From assembly GCF_009834185.1 (NCBI RefSeq), contig NZ_CP047173.1, forward strand, positions 2,170,001 through 2,234,000: a DNA stretch of 64,000 bases. The letters run 5' to 3'. Positions 24,959 to 33,019 of this stretch are shown piece after piece; the stretch's first letter is position 1, and every line of letters begins with the position of its first letter. The notes beneath the pieces are model-generated. The model was not told the DNA's origin and ran no database searches. It worked only from the letters and a program-made list of their open reading frames with translations. The stretch is from Rathayibacter sp. VKM Ac-2760 (lineage in GTDB: Bacteria > Actinomycetota > Actinomycetes > Actinomycetales > Microbacteriaceae). The position numbers were made by a program, and so were the translations under genes.

Positions 24959-25962
24959 GAGCGGACCCCCCTCTCCCGCAGGGCGGCGAGGCCGAGGACG
25001 AGCAGGATGAGCAGCCCCTTGATCGCGCCGACCCACTGGCTGTCGACGCCGATCAGGGTGAAGCCGTTGCCGAGGGCGGCCACGAAGACGGCGGCGAGCA
25101 GGGTGCCGCCGATGGTGACGACGAACCGGCGCGAGAACACGACCGACAGGTAGGCGGTGACGATGATGTCGAGCAGGATCTGGTTGCCGATCCCCGGCAC
25201 GGCCGCGGCGAGGCGGGCCGCGAGCAGCAGGCCCGCGACGCCCGCGAGCAGCCCGGAGAGCAGGTAGCTGGTGAGGACGTGGCGCCAGACGGAGACGCCC
25301 GCGACGCTCGCGGCCGTCGGGTTCTGCCCGACCGCGTAGCTGCGGGTGCCCCAGGCGGTCCGCCCGACGGCCAGCGCGGTGACCACCGTGACGACCGCGA
25401 GCACCACGACGGGCGCCGGCACGCCGAGCACCGAGCCGCCGCGGAGCCAGTCGAACAGCGGGTCCGCGACCGGCACCTTGACGTTGTCGGTGGCGAGGAA
25501 GACGACGGAGCCGACGATGCCGGAGACGGCCAGCGTCGCGAGCAGCGGGCGCAGGCCGAGCACGACGGCGGTGCCGCTGATCGCGCCGAAGCCGACGGAG
25601 ACGAGCAGGGCGAGCAGCACGGCCGGCACCGCGCCGAGGCCGGCGGTCAGCGCGACGGCCGCGACGACGCCGGAGAGTCCGACGATCGGGCCGGAGGCGA
25701 GGTCGATCCCGCCGCGGACGACGTCGTCGCCGCCGGTGATGACCACGATCGCGAGGCCGAAGCCGGCGATCGCCGGGACGACCGCCTGGATCAGGATCGT
25801 CGAGACGTTGCCGCCGGTGGCGAAGACCGGCGAGGCGGCGCTGAACACCGCGATCTCGAGCACGACCACGAGGTAGCCGATCAGGGCGAGCGCGCCGACA
25901 CCGCGACGGCGGGCCCGCGGCGCGGCAGGGGCCGAGGTCTCGGGCGGGGCGGTGAGGGTCAT
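24955..25962 (-). CDS. ribose-type (CUT2) ABC transporter permease
   Basis: 335 aa. RbsC-family permease: VVITGGDDVVRGGIDLASGP (expanded GGIDLS motif), VVLGLRPLLATLAVSGIVGS, VGQNPTAASVAGVSVWRHVL, AYLSVVFSRRFVVTIGGTLL. Start ATG 25962 overlaps the ATPase stop. Two different permeases in one CUT2 operon imply a heterodimeric channel. Confidence 0.9.
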   Translation of the reverse strand: MTLTAPPETSAPAAPRARRRGVGALALIGYLVVVLEIAVFSAASPVFATGGNVSTILIQAVVPAIAGFGLAIVVITGGDDVVRGGIDLASGPIVGLSGVVAAVALTAGLGAVPAVLLALLVSVGFGAISGTAVVLGLRPLLATLAVSGIVGSVVFLATDNVKVPVADPLFDWLRGGSVLGVPAPVVVLAVVTVVTALAVGRTAWGTRSYAVGQNPTAASVAGVSVWRHVLTSYLLSGLLAGVAGLLLAARLAAAVPGIGNQILLDIIVTAYLSVVFSRRFVVTIGGTLLAAVFVAALGNGFTLIGVDSQWVGAIKGLLILLVLGLAALRERGVRS

Positions 25963-27470
25963 CGTGCACTCTCCTGGAGGTCGAGGGCGCCGGAGGCGAT
26001 CGCGAGCACGCGGTCGATGCCGAGCTCGGCGCGGGGCAGCTCCGCGCGCACGGCGCCGCGGTGCAGCACCAGGACGCGGTCGGCGAGTCCGACGAGCTCC
26101 TCGAGGTCGAGCGAGACGAGGAGGATGCCGGAACCCTCGTCGACGAGGCGGTTGACCAGCGCGTAGACGGCCGCCCGACTGCCGACGTCGACACCCGCGG
26201 TGGGCTGGTCGAGGACGAGCACCCGCGACTCGGCGGCGAGCCACTTGCCGAGGGCGACCTTCTGCTGGTTGCCGCCGGAGAGCGTGCCGACCACGGCCTC
26301 CGGATCAGCGGGCCGCACGTCGAGCGCCGCGATCTGCTCGGCGGCGAGCGCCCGGTCGCGCCGGCGGCTGGGCAGCAGGCCGGCCAGGCTGATCCGCCCG
26401 AGCGCGGCGATCGAGAGGTTCTCCCGGATCGTGTGCGCCATCAGCACGCCGTCGCGCCGCCGGTCGCTCGGCACGTAGCCGCCGCCCGCGGCGACGAAGG
26501 CCCGGGCGGACGCGGTGGCGGTGCCGGCCACGCGGACGCGGCCGCCGCGGCGGGTCAGGCCGACCACGGCGTCCGCCAGCACGTCGACGCCGGAGCCGAC
26601 GAGACCGGTGACGCCGACGATCTCGCCGGGGCGCACCACCAGATCGAGCGCGTCGAGGGCGCCGGGCACGGTCAGCGCCTCGATCTCGAGCAGCGGAGCG
26701 ACATCGGCGGCGACCACCCGGTCGGAGCGCAGCGCGAACTCCTCCACCTCGCGGCCGAGCATCAGCTCGACGATCCGCGCGCCCTGCTCGGCGTCGCCGT
26801 CGATCAGCTCGAGCGCGCCGACGTTCGCTCCGTTGCGCAGCACCACCACGCGGCTCGCGATGCGCTGCACCTCCTGCAGGTAGTGCGAGATGTAGATGAC
26901 CGCGACGCCGCGCTCCTGCAGTCGGCGGAGGGAGGCGAACAGCGCCTCGACCTCCGACGCGGCCAGCGGCGCGGTCGGCTCGTCGAGCACCAGGATGCGC
27001 GGCTCGACGAGCAGCGCCCGGGCGATCTGCAGCTGCTGCTGCTCGGCGACGGTGAGGTCGTCGACGAGGGTGTCGCCGCGGACGGTCAGGCCGACGAGCT
27101 CGGCGAGCACCGTCTCGGCCGAGCCGCGCCGGCGCCGCAGCGACTCGTGCCCGAGGAAGAGCTGCTCCGCCACGGTGAGGCGGCCGGCGAGGTGCCGGTC
27201 CTGGTGCACGACCCGGATGCCGGCCCGCTCGGCGTCGCGCGGGGCGCTGATCGCGACCGGCGCTCCGTCGATCGCGATCGAGCCCTCGTCGGCCGCGTGC
27301 AGGCCGGTGAGGATCTTGATCAGCGTCGACTTGCCGGCGCCGTTCTCGCCGACGAGGGCGACGATCTCGCCGCGACCGACGGTGAGACCGACGTCGCGCA
27401 GCACCGGCACCCCGGCGAAGGACTTCGAGACCCCCGCCATGACGAGGGCCGGTGCCGCCGCGTCAGCCAC
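25959..27470 (-). CDS. ribose-type (CUT2) ABC transporter ATPase, two ABC domains
   Basis: 503 aa, RbsA/MglA architecture. First ABC domain: Walker A GENGAGKST near 41-49, Q-loop VVHQDRH, unusual signature LTVAEQQQLQIARAL, Walker B ILVLDEPTAPLA. Second domain: degenerate Walker A (GLVGSGVDVLADAVVG), canonical signature LSGGNQQKVALGKWL, Walker B VLVLDQPTAGVD with Gln for Glu. One site is therefore catalytically impaired, as usual in this family. Overlaps the SBP stop by 8 bp and the permease start by 4 bp. It powers import by the two downstream permeases. Confidence 0.93.
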   Translation of the reverse strand: MADAAAPALVMAGVSKSFAGVPVLRDVGLTVGRGEIVALVGENGAGKSTLIKILTGLHAADEGSIAIDGAPVAISAPRDAERAGIRVVHQDRHLAGRLTVAEQLFLGHESLRRRRGSAETVLAELVGLTVRGDTLVDDLTVAEQQQLQIARALLVEPRILVLDEPTAPLAASEVEALFASLRRLQERGVAVIYISHYLQEVQRIASRVVVLRNGANVGALELIDGDAEQGARIVELMLGREVEEFALRSDRVVAADVAPLLEIEALTVPGALDALDLVVRPGEIVGVTGLVGSGVDVLADAVVGLTRRGGRVRVAGTATASARAFVAAGGGYVPSDRRRDGVLMAHTIRENLSIAALGRISLAGLLPSRRRDRALAAEQIAALDVRPADPEAVVGTLSGGNQQKVALGKWLAAESRVLVLDQPTAGVDVGSRAAVYALVNRLVDEGSGILLVSLDLEELVGLADRVLVLHRGAVRAELPRAELGIDRVLAIASGALDLQESAR

Positions 27471-28515
27471 CGAGACCGAGCTCCGCGGTCTTCTCGGCGA
27501 TGTTCGCCTTGTCGATGAGCACCGGCGCGAAGTAGGTGGTCGGGGTGACCGAGTCGGCCTCGCCGCCGAGGAAGCGGGCCACGTTGTCGGCCGAACCTGC
27601 GCCGATCGCGAGGTTCTGCTGCGCGACGGTCGCGGTGTAGGAGGAGTCGGGGTCGGCGATCAGGTCGAGCGCGCCCTGGTCGGCGTCGACGCCGTAGATC
27701 TTGATCTCGTCGCGGCCGGCCGCGTCGACGGCCTGCGCGGCGCCGATCTGCGGGGTGTCCCAGCAGGACCAGATGGCCGAGATCTCGCCCTTCGGGTAGC
27801 GCGAGAGCGCGTCGCCGATCTGCTGCTTCGCGTCCTCGATCGTGCCCTCGTACTTGTCCTGCAGCTCGGGCTGGAGGATCGAGATGCCCGGGTAGTCCTC
27901 GAGCACGAGCTTCAGCTCGTTGTAGCGGATGCGGCAGGGCGCGACGCCCGGGAAGCCGTTGAAGACCAGGATCTGGCCGGAGCCGCCGATGTCCTCGGCG
28001 ATGGTGCGCGCGAGGGTCGAGCCGATCTGCCAGTTGTCGCTGGTGACGTTGTTCTCCGAGTACTCGGAGACGTTGTCGATGGTGAAGAGCGGGATGCCCG
28101 CGTCGTGCACCTCCTTCAGCGCCGGCGCGAGGGTGGTCGCGTCGCCGAGGATCACGATGATCGCGTCGGGCTTCTGCGAGACGAGGTTCTCGATGTCCGA
28201 GACGTGCTTGTCGTCCTTCGCCTCGGCCTGGGTCGCGACGACGGTGCCGCCTAGCGCCTCCACGCGGTCCTGCACCGACTGGTACACGATGCGGGAGAAG
28301 TCGTGGACGATGTCCTTCGCCGCGATGCCGACCGTCTTGCCCTCGAGGCTCGGGACGTCGGCGGTCGAGGCGGCGGCGGTGGTCGCCTCGGCAGCGGCGT
28401 TCGCTGCGTTCGCGCCGTTCGTGCCGGAGGAGTCCTCCTTGAGCGAGCAGCCGGTGAGGACCAGCGTCGCGGCGGCGAGGATCGCCACCGCGGAGGTGAG
28501 GGAGCGGAATCGCAT
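27463..28515 (-). CDS. ribose-type (CUT2) substrate-binding lipoprotein
   Basis: 350 aa, lipobox LTGC with Cys23. Periplasmic-binding-protein-4 type: KTVGIAAKDIVHDFSRIVYQ, SDIENLVSQKPDAIIVILGD, GIPLFTIDNVSEYSENNVTS, ISAIWSCWDTPQIGAAQAVD, YGVDADQGALDLIADPDSSY. First gene of the importer operon; divergent from the monooxygenase operon across a 248-bp spacer. Although the family is called ribose-type, members bind varied small molecules, and the neighbouring oxygenases suggest a ligand that needs flavin-dependent oxidation. Confidence 0.9.
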   Translation of the reverse strand: MRFRSLTSAVAILAAATLVLTGCSLKEDSSGTNGANAANAAAEATTAAASTADVPSLEGKTVGIAAKDIVHDFSRIVYQSVQDRVEALGGTVVATQAEAKDDKHVSDIENLVSQKPDAIIVILGDATTLAPALKEVHDAGIPLFTIDNVSEYSENNVTSDNWQIGSTLARTIAEDIGGSGQILVFNGFPGVAPCRIRYNELKLVLEDYPGISILQPELQDKYEGTIEDAKQQIGDALSRYPKGEISAIWSCWDTPQIGAAQAVDAAGRDEIKIYGVDADQGALDLIADPDSSYTATVAQQNLAIGAGSADNVARFLGGEADSVTPTTYFAPVLIDKANIAEKTAELGLGG

Positions 28516-28763
28516 GGGTGGGCCTGCTTCGGGAGGAGAGGGATGCTGTGGGGCACCGGATCCGCGGAGGAGCGGGCGGTGCTGCTGGACATCGTGGCGG
28601 CACAGCGGCGGCTCGTCACACCCGCCGGTCATCCGCCGCAACGCGGCGTCACACGGCGCAACACGGCGGCCGTTCGTTACGCCGGGTTGCGCGCGCGGCG
28701 ACGCGGTGTCGGCCGTCCCTCCTAGGGTCCGAAGCGCACCAGCCCCGAACCGAACGGATCCCC
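28516..28763. promoter_or_regulatory. divergent spacer, importer versus monooxygenase operon
   Basis: Contains both divergent promoters. Notable is a cluster of related blocks at about 28638-28675 (CGCAACGCGGCGTCACACGG, then CGCAACACGGCGG), perhaps repeated binding sites for an unlinked regulator. No regulator gene is adjacent. Confidence 0.3.
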
Positions 28764-30215
28764 ATGGCGTCCCGCATCGTCCTCAACGCCTTCGACATGA
28801 CCTGTGTCGGGCATCAGGCCCCCGGCCTCTGGCGGCACCCCGACTCGCAGGCCGACCGCTACAACGACCTCGAGTACTGGGTCGACCTCGCGAAGACGCT
28901 CGAGCGCGGCACCTTCGACGCGCTCTTCCTCGCCGACGTGCTCGGCGTCTACGACGTCTACCGCGGCTCGGTCGGCCCCGCGCTGATCGATTCCGCGCAG
29001 GTCCCCGTCAACGACCCGCTGCTGCAGATCCCCGCGATGGCCGCCGCCACGAAGCACCTCGGCTTCGGCGTCACGATCTCGCCCACCTACGAGCAGCCGT
29101 ACGCCCTCGCCCGCCGGCTCTCCACCCTCGACCACCTCACCAGGGGGCGCATCGGCTGGAACGTGGTCACCTCCTACCTCGACTCCGCCGCGCAGAACCT
29201 CGGCCTCGAGCGGCAGATCCCGCACGACGAGCGCTACGACATCGCCGAGGAGTTCCTCGACGTGAGCTACAAGCTCTGGGAGGGCTCCTGGGAGGAGGGC
29301 GCCGTGCTGCGCGACCGCGAGCGCGGCGTCTTCACCGACCCGCGGAAGGTGCACCCGATCGGCCACTCCGGCACCCACTACCGGGTCCCCGGCGTCCACC
29401 TGGCCGAGCCCTCGCCGCAGCGCACTCCGGTGATCTTCCAGGCCGGCGCCTCGCCGCGCGGCATCGACTTCTCGGCGAAGCACGGCGAGGCCGTCTTCAT
29501 CAACGCGATCCGGCCCGAGCTCACCCGGCGCACCACCGACGCCATCCGGGACGCTGCGGAGAAGCACGGCCGCGCGCGCACCGACCCGAAGATCCTCATC
29601 CTCGCGACCGTCATCGTCGCCGAGACCGACGCCGAGGCCCAGGCGAAGTACGCCGACTACAAGACCTACTCGTCCCGCGAGGGCGCGCTCGCGTTCTACG
29701 GCGGCTGGTCGGGACTCGACCTCTCGCAGTTCCCCGCGGACGTGCCGCTCGACTACGTCGACACCGACGCGGTGCGCAGCGCCCTCTCGATCTTCACGAA
29801 GGCCGACCCGGATCGCGCCTGGACCCCGGACGACGTGGCGGAGTACCTCGGCATCGGCGGCATCGGCCCAGTCATCGTCGGCTCGCCGAGCACCGTCGCC
29901 GACGAGCTCGAGCGCTGGGTCGACGTGGCCGGGATCGACGGCTTCAACCTCGCCTACGTGGTCACCCCGGGCACCTTCGAGGACTTCGTCGACCTCGCCG
30001 TGCCCGAGCTGCGCCGTCGCGGCCGGGTCTGGGAGGAGTACGAGGGCTCGACCCTGCGGGAATACCTCCAGGGGCCGGGCAGCGCCCGCGTGAAGGACTC
30101 GCACCCGGCCGCCGCCTACCGCGGCGCGTACACCGGCTCGCCGAGCGCCGCCGACGGCCTGCCCGACAGCGTCCTCTCCGTCCTGCCCGATCTCGACCAG
30201 GAGTCCGCACGATGA
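28764..30215 (+). CDS. LLM-class flavin-dependent monooxygenase (NtaA/SnaA/DszA type)
   Basis: 483 aa, the long form of the bacterial luciferase-like group (about 450 aa) that uses reduced FMN from a separate reductase. Landmarks: IVLNAFDMTCVGHQAPGLWR, then WVDLAKTLERGTFDALFLAD, TISPTYEQPYALARRLSTLD, HLTRGRIGWNVVTSYLDSAA, NLGLERQIPHDERYDIAEEF, YRVPGVHLAEPSPQRTPVIF, QAGASPRGIDFSAKHGEAVF. These fit NTA monooxygenase/dibenzothiophene-sulfone/alkyl-sulfone oxygenases that cut C-N or C-S bonds. First gene of a three-gene operon, stop overlapping the next ATG. No flavin reductase is nearby. Confidence 0.9.
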   Translation: MASRIVLNAFDMTCVGHQAPGLWRHPDSQADRYNDLEYWVDLAKTLERGTFDALFLADVLGVYDVYRGSVGPALIDSAQVPVNDPLLQIPAMAAATKHLGFGVTISPTYEQPYALARRLSTLDHLTRGRIGWNVVTSYLDSAAQNLGLERQIPHDERYDIAEEFLDVSYKLWEGSWEEGAVLRDRERGVFTDPRKVHPIGHSGTHYRVPGVHLAEPSPQRTPVIFQAGASPRGIDFSAKHGEAVFINAIRPELTRRTTDAIRDAAEKHGRARTDPKILILATVIVAETDAEAQAKYADYKTYSSREGALAFYGGWSGLDLSQFPADVPLDYVDTDAVRSALSIFTKADPDRAWTPDDVAEYLGIGGIGPVIVGSPSTVADELERWVDVAGIDGFNLAYVVTPGTFEDFVDLAVPELRRRGRVWEEYEGSTLREYLQGPGSARVKDSHPAAAYRGAYTGSPSAADGLPDSVLSVLPDLDQESAR

Positions 30216-31459
30216 CCCAGACCCAGACCCAGACCCAGCCTCAGCTGCAGGCCCAGCCCCGTTCCCACTGGAACCGCACCGCGACCCCCGCCGAGCACGC
30301 GCACTGGGACGCCGTCGCCGCCGACGTCGCCGAGACGCTCGCCACCGACGTCCTCGAGCGCGACCGCGGCAACCTCGACCCCACGACCGAGCTCGAGCCG
30401 CTGCGCTCCTCGGGCCTCGTGAACCTGCTCGACCCGGCCGAGTACGGCGGCGGCGGCGCGGTCTGGAGCACGGCGTTCCGGGTGATCCGGATCCTCGCCG
30501 CCGCGGACGCCTCGCTCGCGCAGATCCTGCTCTACCACTACGTCAACTCCGCCAACATCGCGTTCTCGGCGCCGGAGTCGGAGCGCGAGCGGTTCTACCG
30601 CGCGACGATCGAGGGCCGCTGGCTCTGGGGCGACTCGGTGAACCCGGTGGACCCGGACCTCGAGCTGATGCCGCGCGGCGACGGCTTCGAGCTCAACGGG
30701 CTGAAGCGCTTCTCGACCGGGGTCTCCTCGGGCGACGCGGTGCTGGTCAACGCGGTGATCGCCGCGGGCGACCGCGCGGGCGACACGCTGACCTTCGTCC
30801 TCCCCCGGGACCGCGAGGGCATCGAGCCGCTCGGCGACTGGGACTTCCTCGGCCAGCGGCAGAGCGCCTCCGGCTCGGTCCGCTTCACCGGGGTGCGGGT
30901 CGACGCGTCCGAGATCCTCGGCGCGCTGGTCGACGAGCCGTTCGCGACCCTGATCACCCCGTCGATCCAACTCGGCTTCGGCAACCTCTACCTCGGCATC
31001 GCGCAGGGCGCGCTGGCCAAGGGCCGGGGGCTGACGCTCGGCCGGAAGAACTCGTGGTTCCTCTCCGGCGTGGAGACGTACGCGCAGGATCCCTTCGTGC
31101 GCCGGCTGTACGGCGAGCTGGTGGCGAGCACGGCGGCCGCGGAGGCGCTGGCCGACCGCGTCGGTGCGCTGCACGACGCCGAGATCGCCCGCGGCGCGGA
31201 CGTCACGGCCGAGTCGCGCGCGGCGCAGGCGATCGAGATCGCGAAGGTCAAGATCGTCACGGACGCGCTCGCGCTGGACGTGACCACCCGGATCTACGAG
31301 GCGACCGGCTCCTCCTCCGCGAAGAGCTCGGTCGGGCTCGACCTCTACTGGCGCAACGTCCGCACCCACTCGCTGCACGATCCCGTCGACTACAAGAAGC
31401 TCGAGGTCGGCGCGAATTATCTGACCGGCGACGTCCAGCCGCTGTCTCTGTACACATGA
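30212..31459 (+). CDS. acyl-CoA dehydrogenase-fold flavin monooxygenase (SfnC/DszC-like)
   Basis: 415 aa. Acyl-CoA dehydrogenase fold: helical N-domain (LEPLRSSGLVNLLDPAEYGG), beta domain (GFELNGLKRFSTGVSSGDAV; SASGSVRFTGVRVDASEILG), C-terminal helical bundle (AIEIAKVKIVTDALALDVTT; YWRNVRTHSLHDPVDYKKLE). The VRTHSLHDP.DYK ending is typical of the DszC/SfnC-type flavin oxygenases rather than true acyl-CoA dehydrogenases, and there is no catalytic Glu motif of beta-oxidation enzymes. A Thr-Gln repeat forms the N-terminus. ATGA overlaps on both sides. Confidence 0.85.
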   Translation: MTQTQTQTQPQLQAQPRSHWNRTATPAEHAHWDAVAADVAETLATDVLERDRGNLDPTTELEPLRSSGLVNLLDPAEYGGGGAVWSTAFRVIRILAAADASLAQILLYHYVNSANIAFSAPESERERFYRATIEGRWLWGDSVNPVDPDLELMPRGDGFELNGLKRFSTGVSSGDAVLVNAVIAAGDRAGDTLTFVLPRDREGIEPLGDWDFLGQRQSASGSVRFTGVRVDASEILGALVDEPFATLITPSIQLGFGNLYLGIAQGALAKGRGLTLGRKNSWFLSGVETYAQDPFVRRLYGELVASTAAAEALADRVGALHDAEIARGADVTAESRAAQAIEIAKVKIVTDALALDVTTRIYEATGSSSAKSSVGLDLYWRNVRTHSLHDPVDYKKLEVGANYLTGDVQPLSLYT

Positions 31460-32673
31460 GCGCTGGACATGTGAGTGGCACCGTGCACATGAGCACCGGA
31501 GGATCGGGGCTCGAGGAGGCGCGTGCCGCGTTCCGCCCGCTCTTCGACGAGATCGCGGCCGGCGCCGTGCAGCGCGAGCTCGATCGCGAGCTGCCCTTCG
31601 AGCCGATCGCGCGGCTGCGCGCGGCCCGCTTCGGCGGCCTGCGGGTGCCCGTCGAGCACGGCGGCCGGGGCCTCTCGCTCCGCGAGACGGCCTCCCTGCT
31701 GATCGAGCTGGCGACGGCGGACTCGAACGTCGCGCAGGCCCTGCGCGGCCACTTCGCCTTCGTCGAGGACCAGCTGTCCTTCCCGGCGTCGGAGGTGCGC
31801 GACGGCTGGCTGCGCCGCCTCGCCGCGGGCGAGCTCGTCGGGAACGCCTGGAGCGAGATCGGCTCGGCAGCGGTCGGCGTCACGCAGACGACGCTCACGC
31901 ACCGCGGCGGCGAGCTGCTCGTGAACGGCGCGAAATACTACTCGACCGGCACGATCTTCGCCGACTGGACCGATGTCACCGTGCGCCGCGAGGACGGCAC
32001 GGACACCGCTGTCGTCGTGCGCGTCGACCAGCCCGGCGTCGTCGCGACCGACGACTGGTCCGGCTTCGGTCAGCGGCTCTCGGGCAGCGGCACCACCGTC
32101 TTCACCGATGCGCGGGTCGAGCCGGAGCACGTCTTCGCGTCGGTCCTCCGCGCGCCGCACCAGACCCCGTTCTTCCAGCTCGAGTTGCTCGCGGTGCTCG
32201 CGGGCATCGCCGCCGCGGTCGAGCGCGACGCGATCGCCTCGGTGCGCACCCGCTCCCGGGTCTACAGCCACGGCCTGGCCGACCACGGCCGCGACGACGC
32301 GCAGATCCAGGAGGTCGTCGGGGCGGTCTCGGCGATCGCCTTCGGCGCCCGCGCGGCGGTGCTCGTCGCGGCGGAGGCGGTGGGAGAGGCGGCGGCCGAT
32401 CCCTCGCTCGTGCCGGCGGCCGGCGCCGAGGTGTACCGGGCGCAGGTGCTGCTCACCGAGTCGGTGCCGCGCGCTGCGACCCTGCTGTTCGACGCGCTCG
32501 GCTCCTCCGGGGTCGCCGCGAGCGCCGCACTGGACCGGCACTGGCGCAATGCCCGCACGGTCGGCGCGCACAACCCGGTGATCTACAAGCAGCGGATCGT
32601 CGGCGACTGGGCGCTCAACGGCACGCCGCCGCCGCTCGCCTGGTCGATCGGCGTCGGCCGGCCGTCGGCCTGA
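31456..32673 (+). CDS. acyl-CoA dehydrogenase-fold flavin monooxygenase, second
   Basis: 405 aa, paralogous in fold to the previous gene but clearly diverged: LRAARFGGLRVPVEHGGRGL, ELATADSNVAQALRGHFAFV, NGAKYYSTGTIFADWTDVTV, SGSGTTVFTDARVEPEHVFA, and the end HWRNARTVGAHNPVIYKQRI. ATG 31456 overlaps the preceding stop; an internal ATG at 31489 is a possible alternative. Two such enzymes plus an LLM monooxygenase suggest stepwise oxidation and cleavage of one organosulfur or related substrate. Confidence 0.85.
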   Translation: MSAGHVSGTVHMSTGGSGLEEARAAFRPLFDEIAAGAVQRELDRELPFEPIARLRAARFGGLRVPVEHGGRGLSLRETASLLIELATADSNVAQALRGHFAFVEDQLSFPASEVRDGWLRRLAAGELVGNAWSEIGSAAVGVTQTTLTHRGGELLVNGAKYYSTGTIFADWTDVTVRREDGTDTAVVVRVDQPGVVATDDWSGFGQRLSGSGTTVFTDARVEPEHVFASVLRAPHQTPFFQLELLAVLAGIAAAVERDAIASVRTRSRVYSHGLADHGRDDAQIQEVVGAVSAIAFGARAAVLVAAEAVGEAAADPSLVPAAGAEVYRAQVLLTESVPRAATLLFDALGSSGVAASAALDRHWRNARTVGAHNPVIYKQRIVGDWALNGTPPPLAWSIGVGRPSA

Positions 32674-32875
32674 TCGGGCCCGCAGGCCCGCGGCGCGCCG
32701 GGTCCAACGCGGTAGTGAGGAATCCTGCGGCCTTCTGTGTCCACCTAGAGGGACAGGCATCCCCTGGACAGTCCCTAGTCTGACCAAGCCGGATCAGTGC
32801 TGAAAAGTCTTACAGGATCGTTCACAGCTTCCCCGGTCCGGCACCAGCTCCACCGACCTCCAGCCCCACCGACCT
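32674..32875. other. upstream spacer of the first secreted paralog
   Basis: Begins with a GGGCCCGCAGGCCCGC stretch that may serve as terminator stem of the oxygenase operon. It then turns less GC-rich (about 32700-32820), the probable promoter area, with TTACAGGAT at about 32810-32818 as a possible -10 region. No gene is seen. Confidence 0.3.
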
Positions 32876-32932
32876 CCCGCCCGGAACGCAGCGACGCGTC
32901 CTCGGAGCCGCTCCTCCCTGGGGAACGGCTCC
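32876..32932 (+). ncRNA. candidate cis-regulatory leader, copy 1
   Basis: Conserved block CCGCCCGGAACGCAGCGACG (inside 32876-32899) shared with the leaders at 36543 and 38564, then a hairpin GGAGCCG (32904-32910)/CGGCTCC (32926-32932). The loop holds a smaller TCCC/GGGA helix. The block starts 144 nt before the start codon, versus 133 and 146 nt in the other two copies, and the arms differ in sequence while keeping pairing. Function unknown; a riboswitch-like or protein-binding leader is inferred. Confidence 0.5.
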
Positions 32933-33019
32933 GCTCCGCCGAACGCTTCGAGGCTTCTGAAGCGACGCGTGCCGGGCGACCCCTTGCCCGCACAGCACGA
33001 GTCGATCGGACGACCCCCC

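Noticed and set aside
30212..32673. The two acyl-CoA dehydrogenase-fold genes as fatty-acid beta-oxidation enzymes
   Set aside because: Neighbourhood with an LLM monooxygenase and the DszC/SfnC-like C-terminal motifs argue for flavin oxygenases; no thiolase, hydratase or CoA ligase is nearby.
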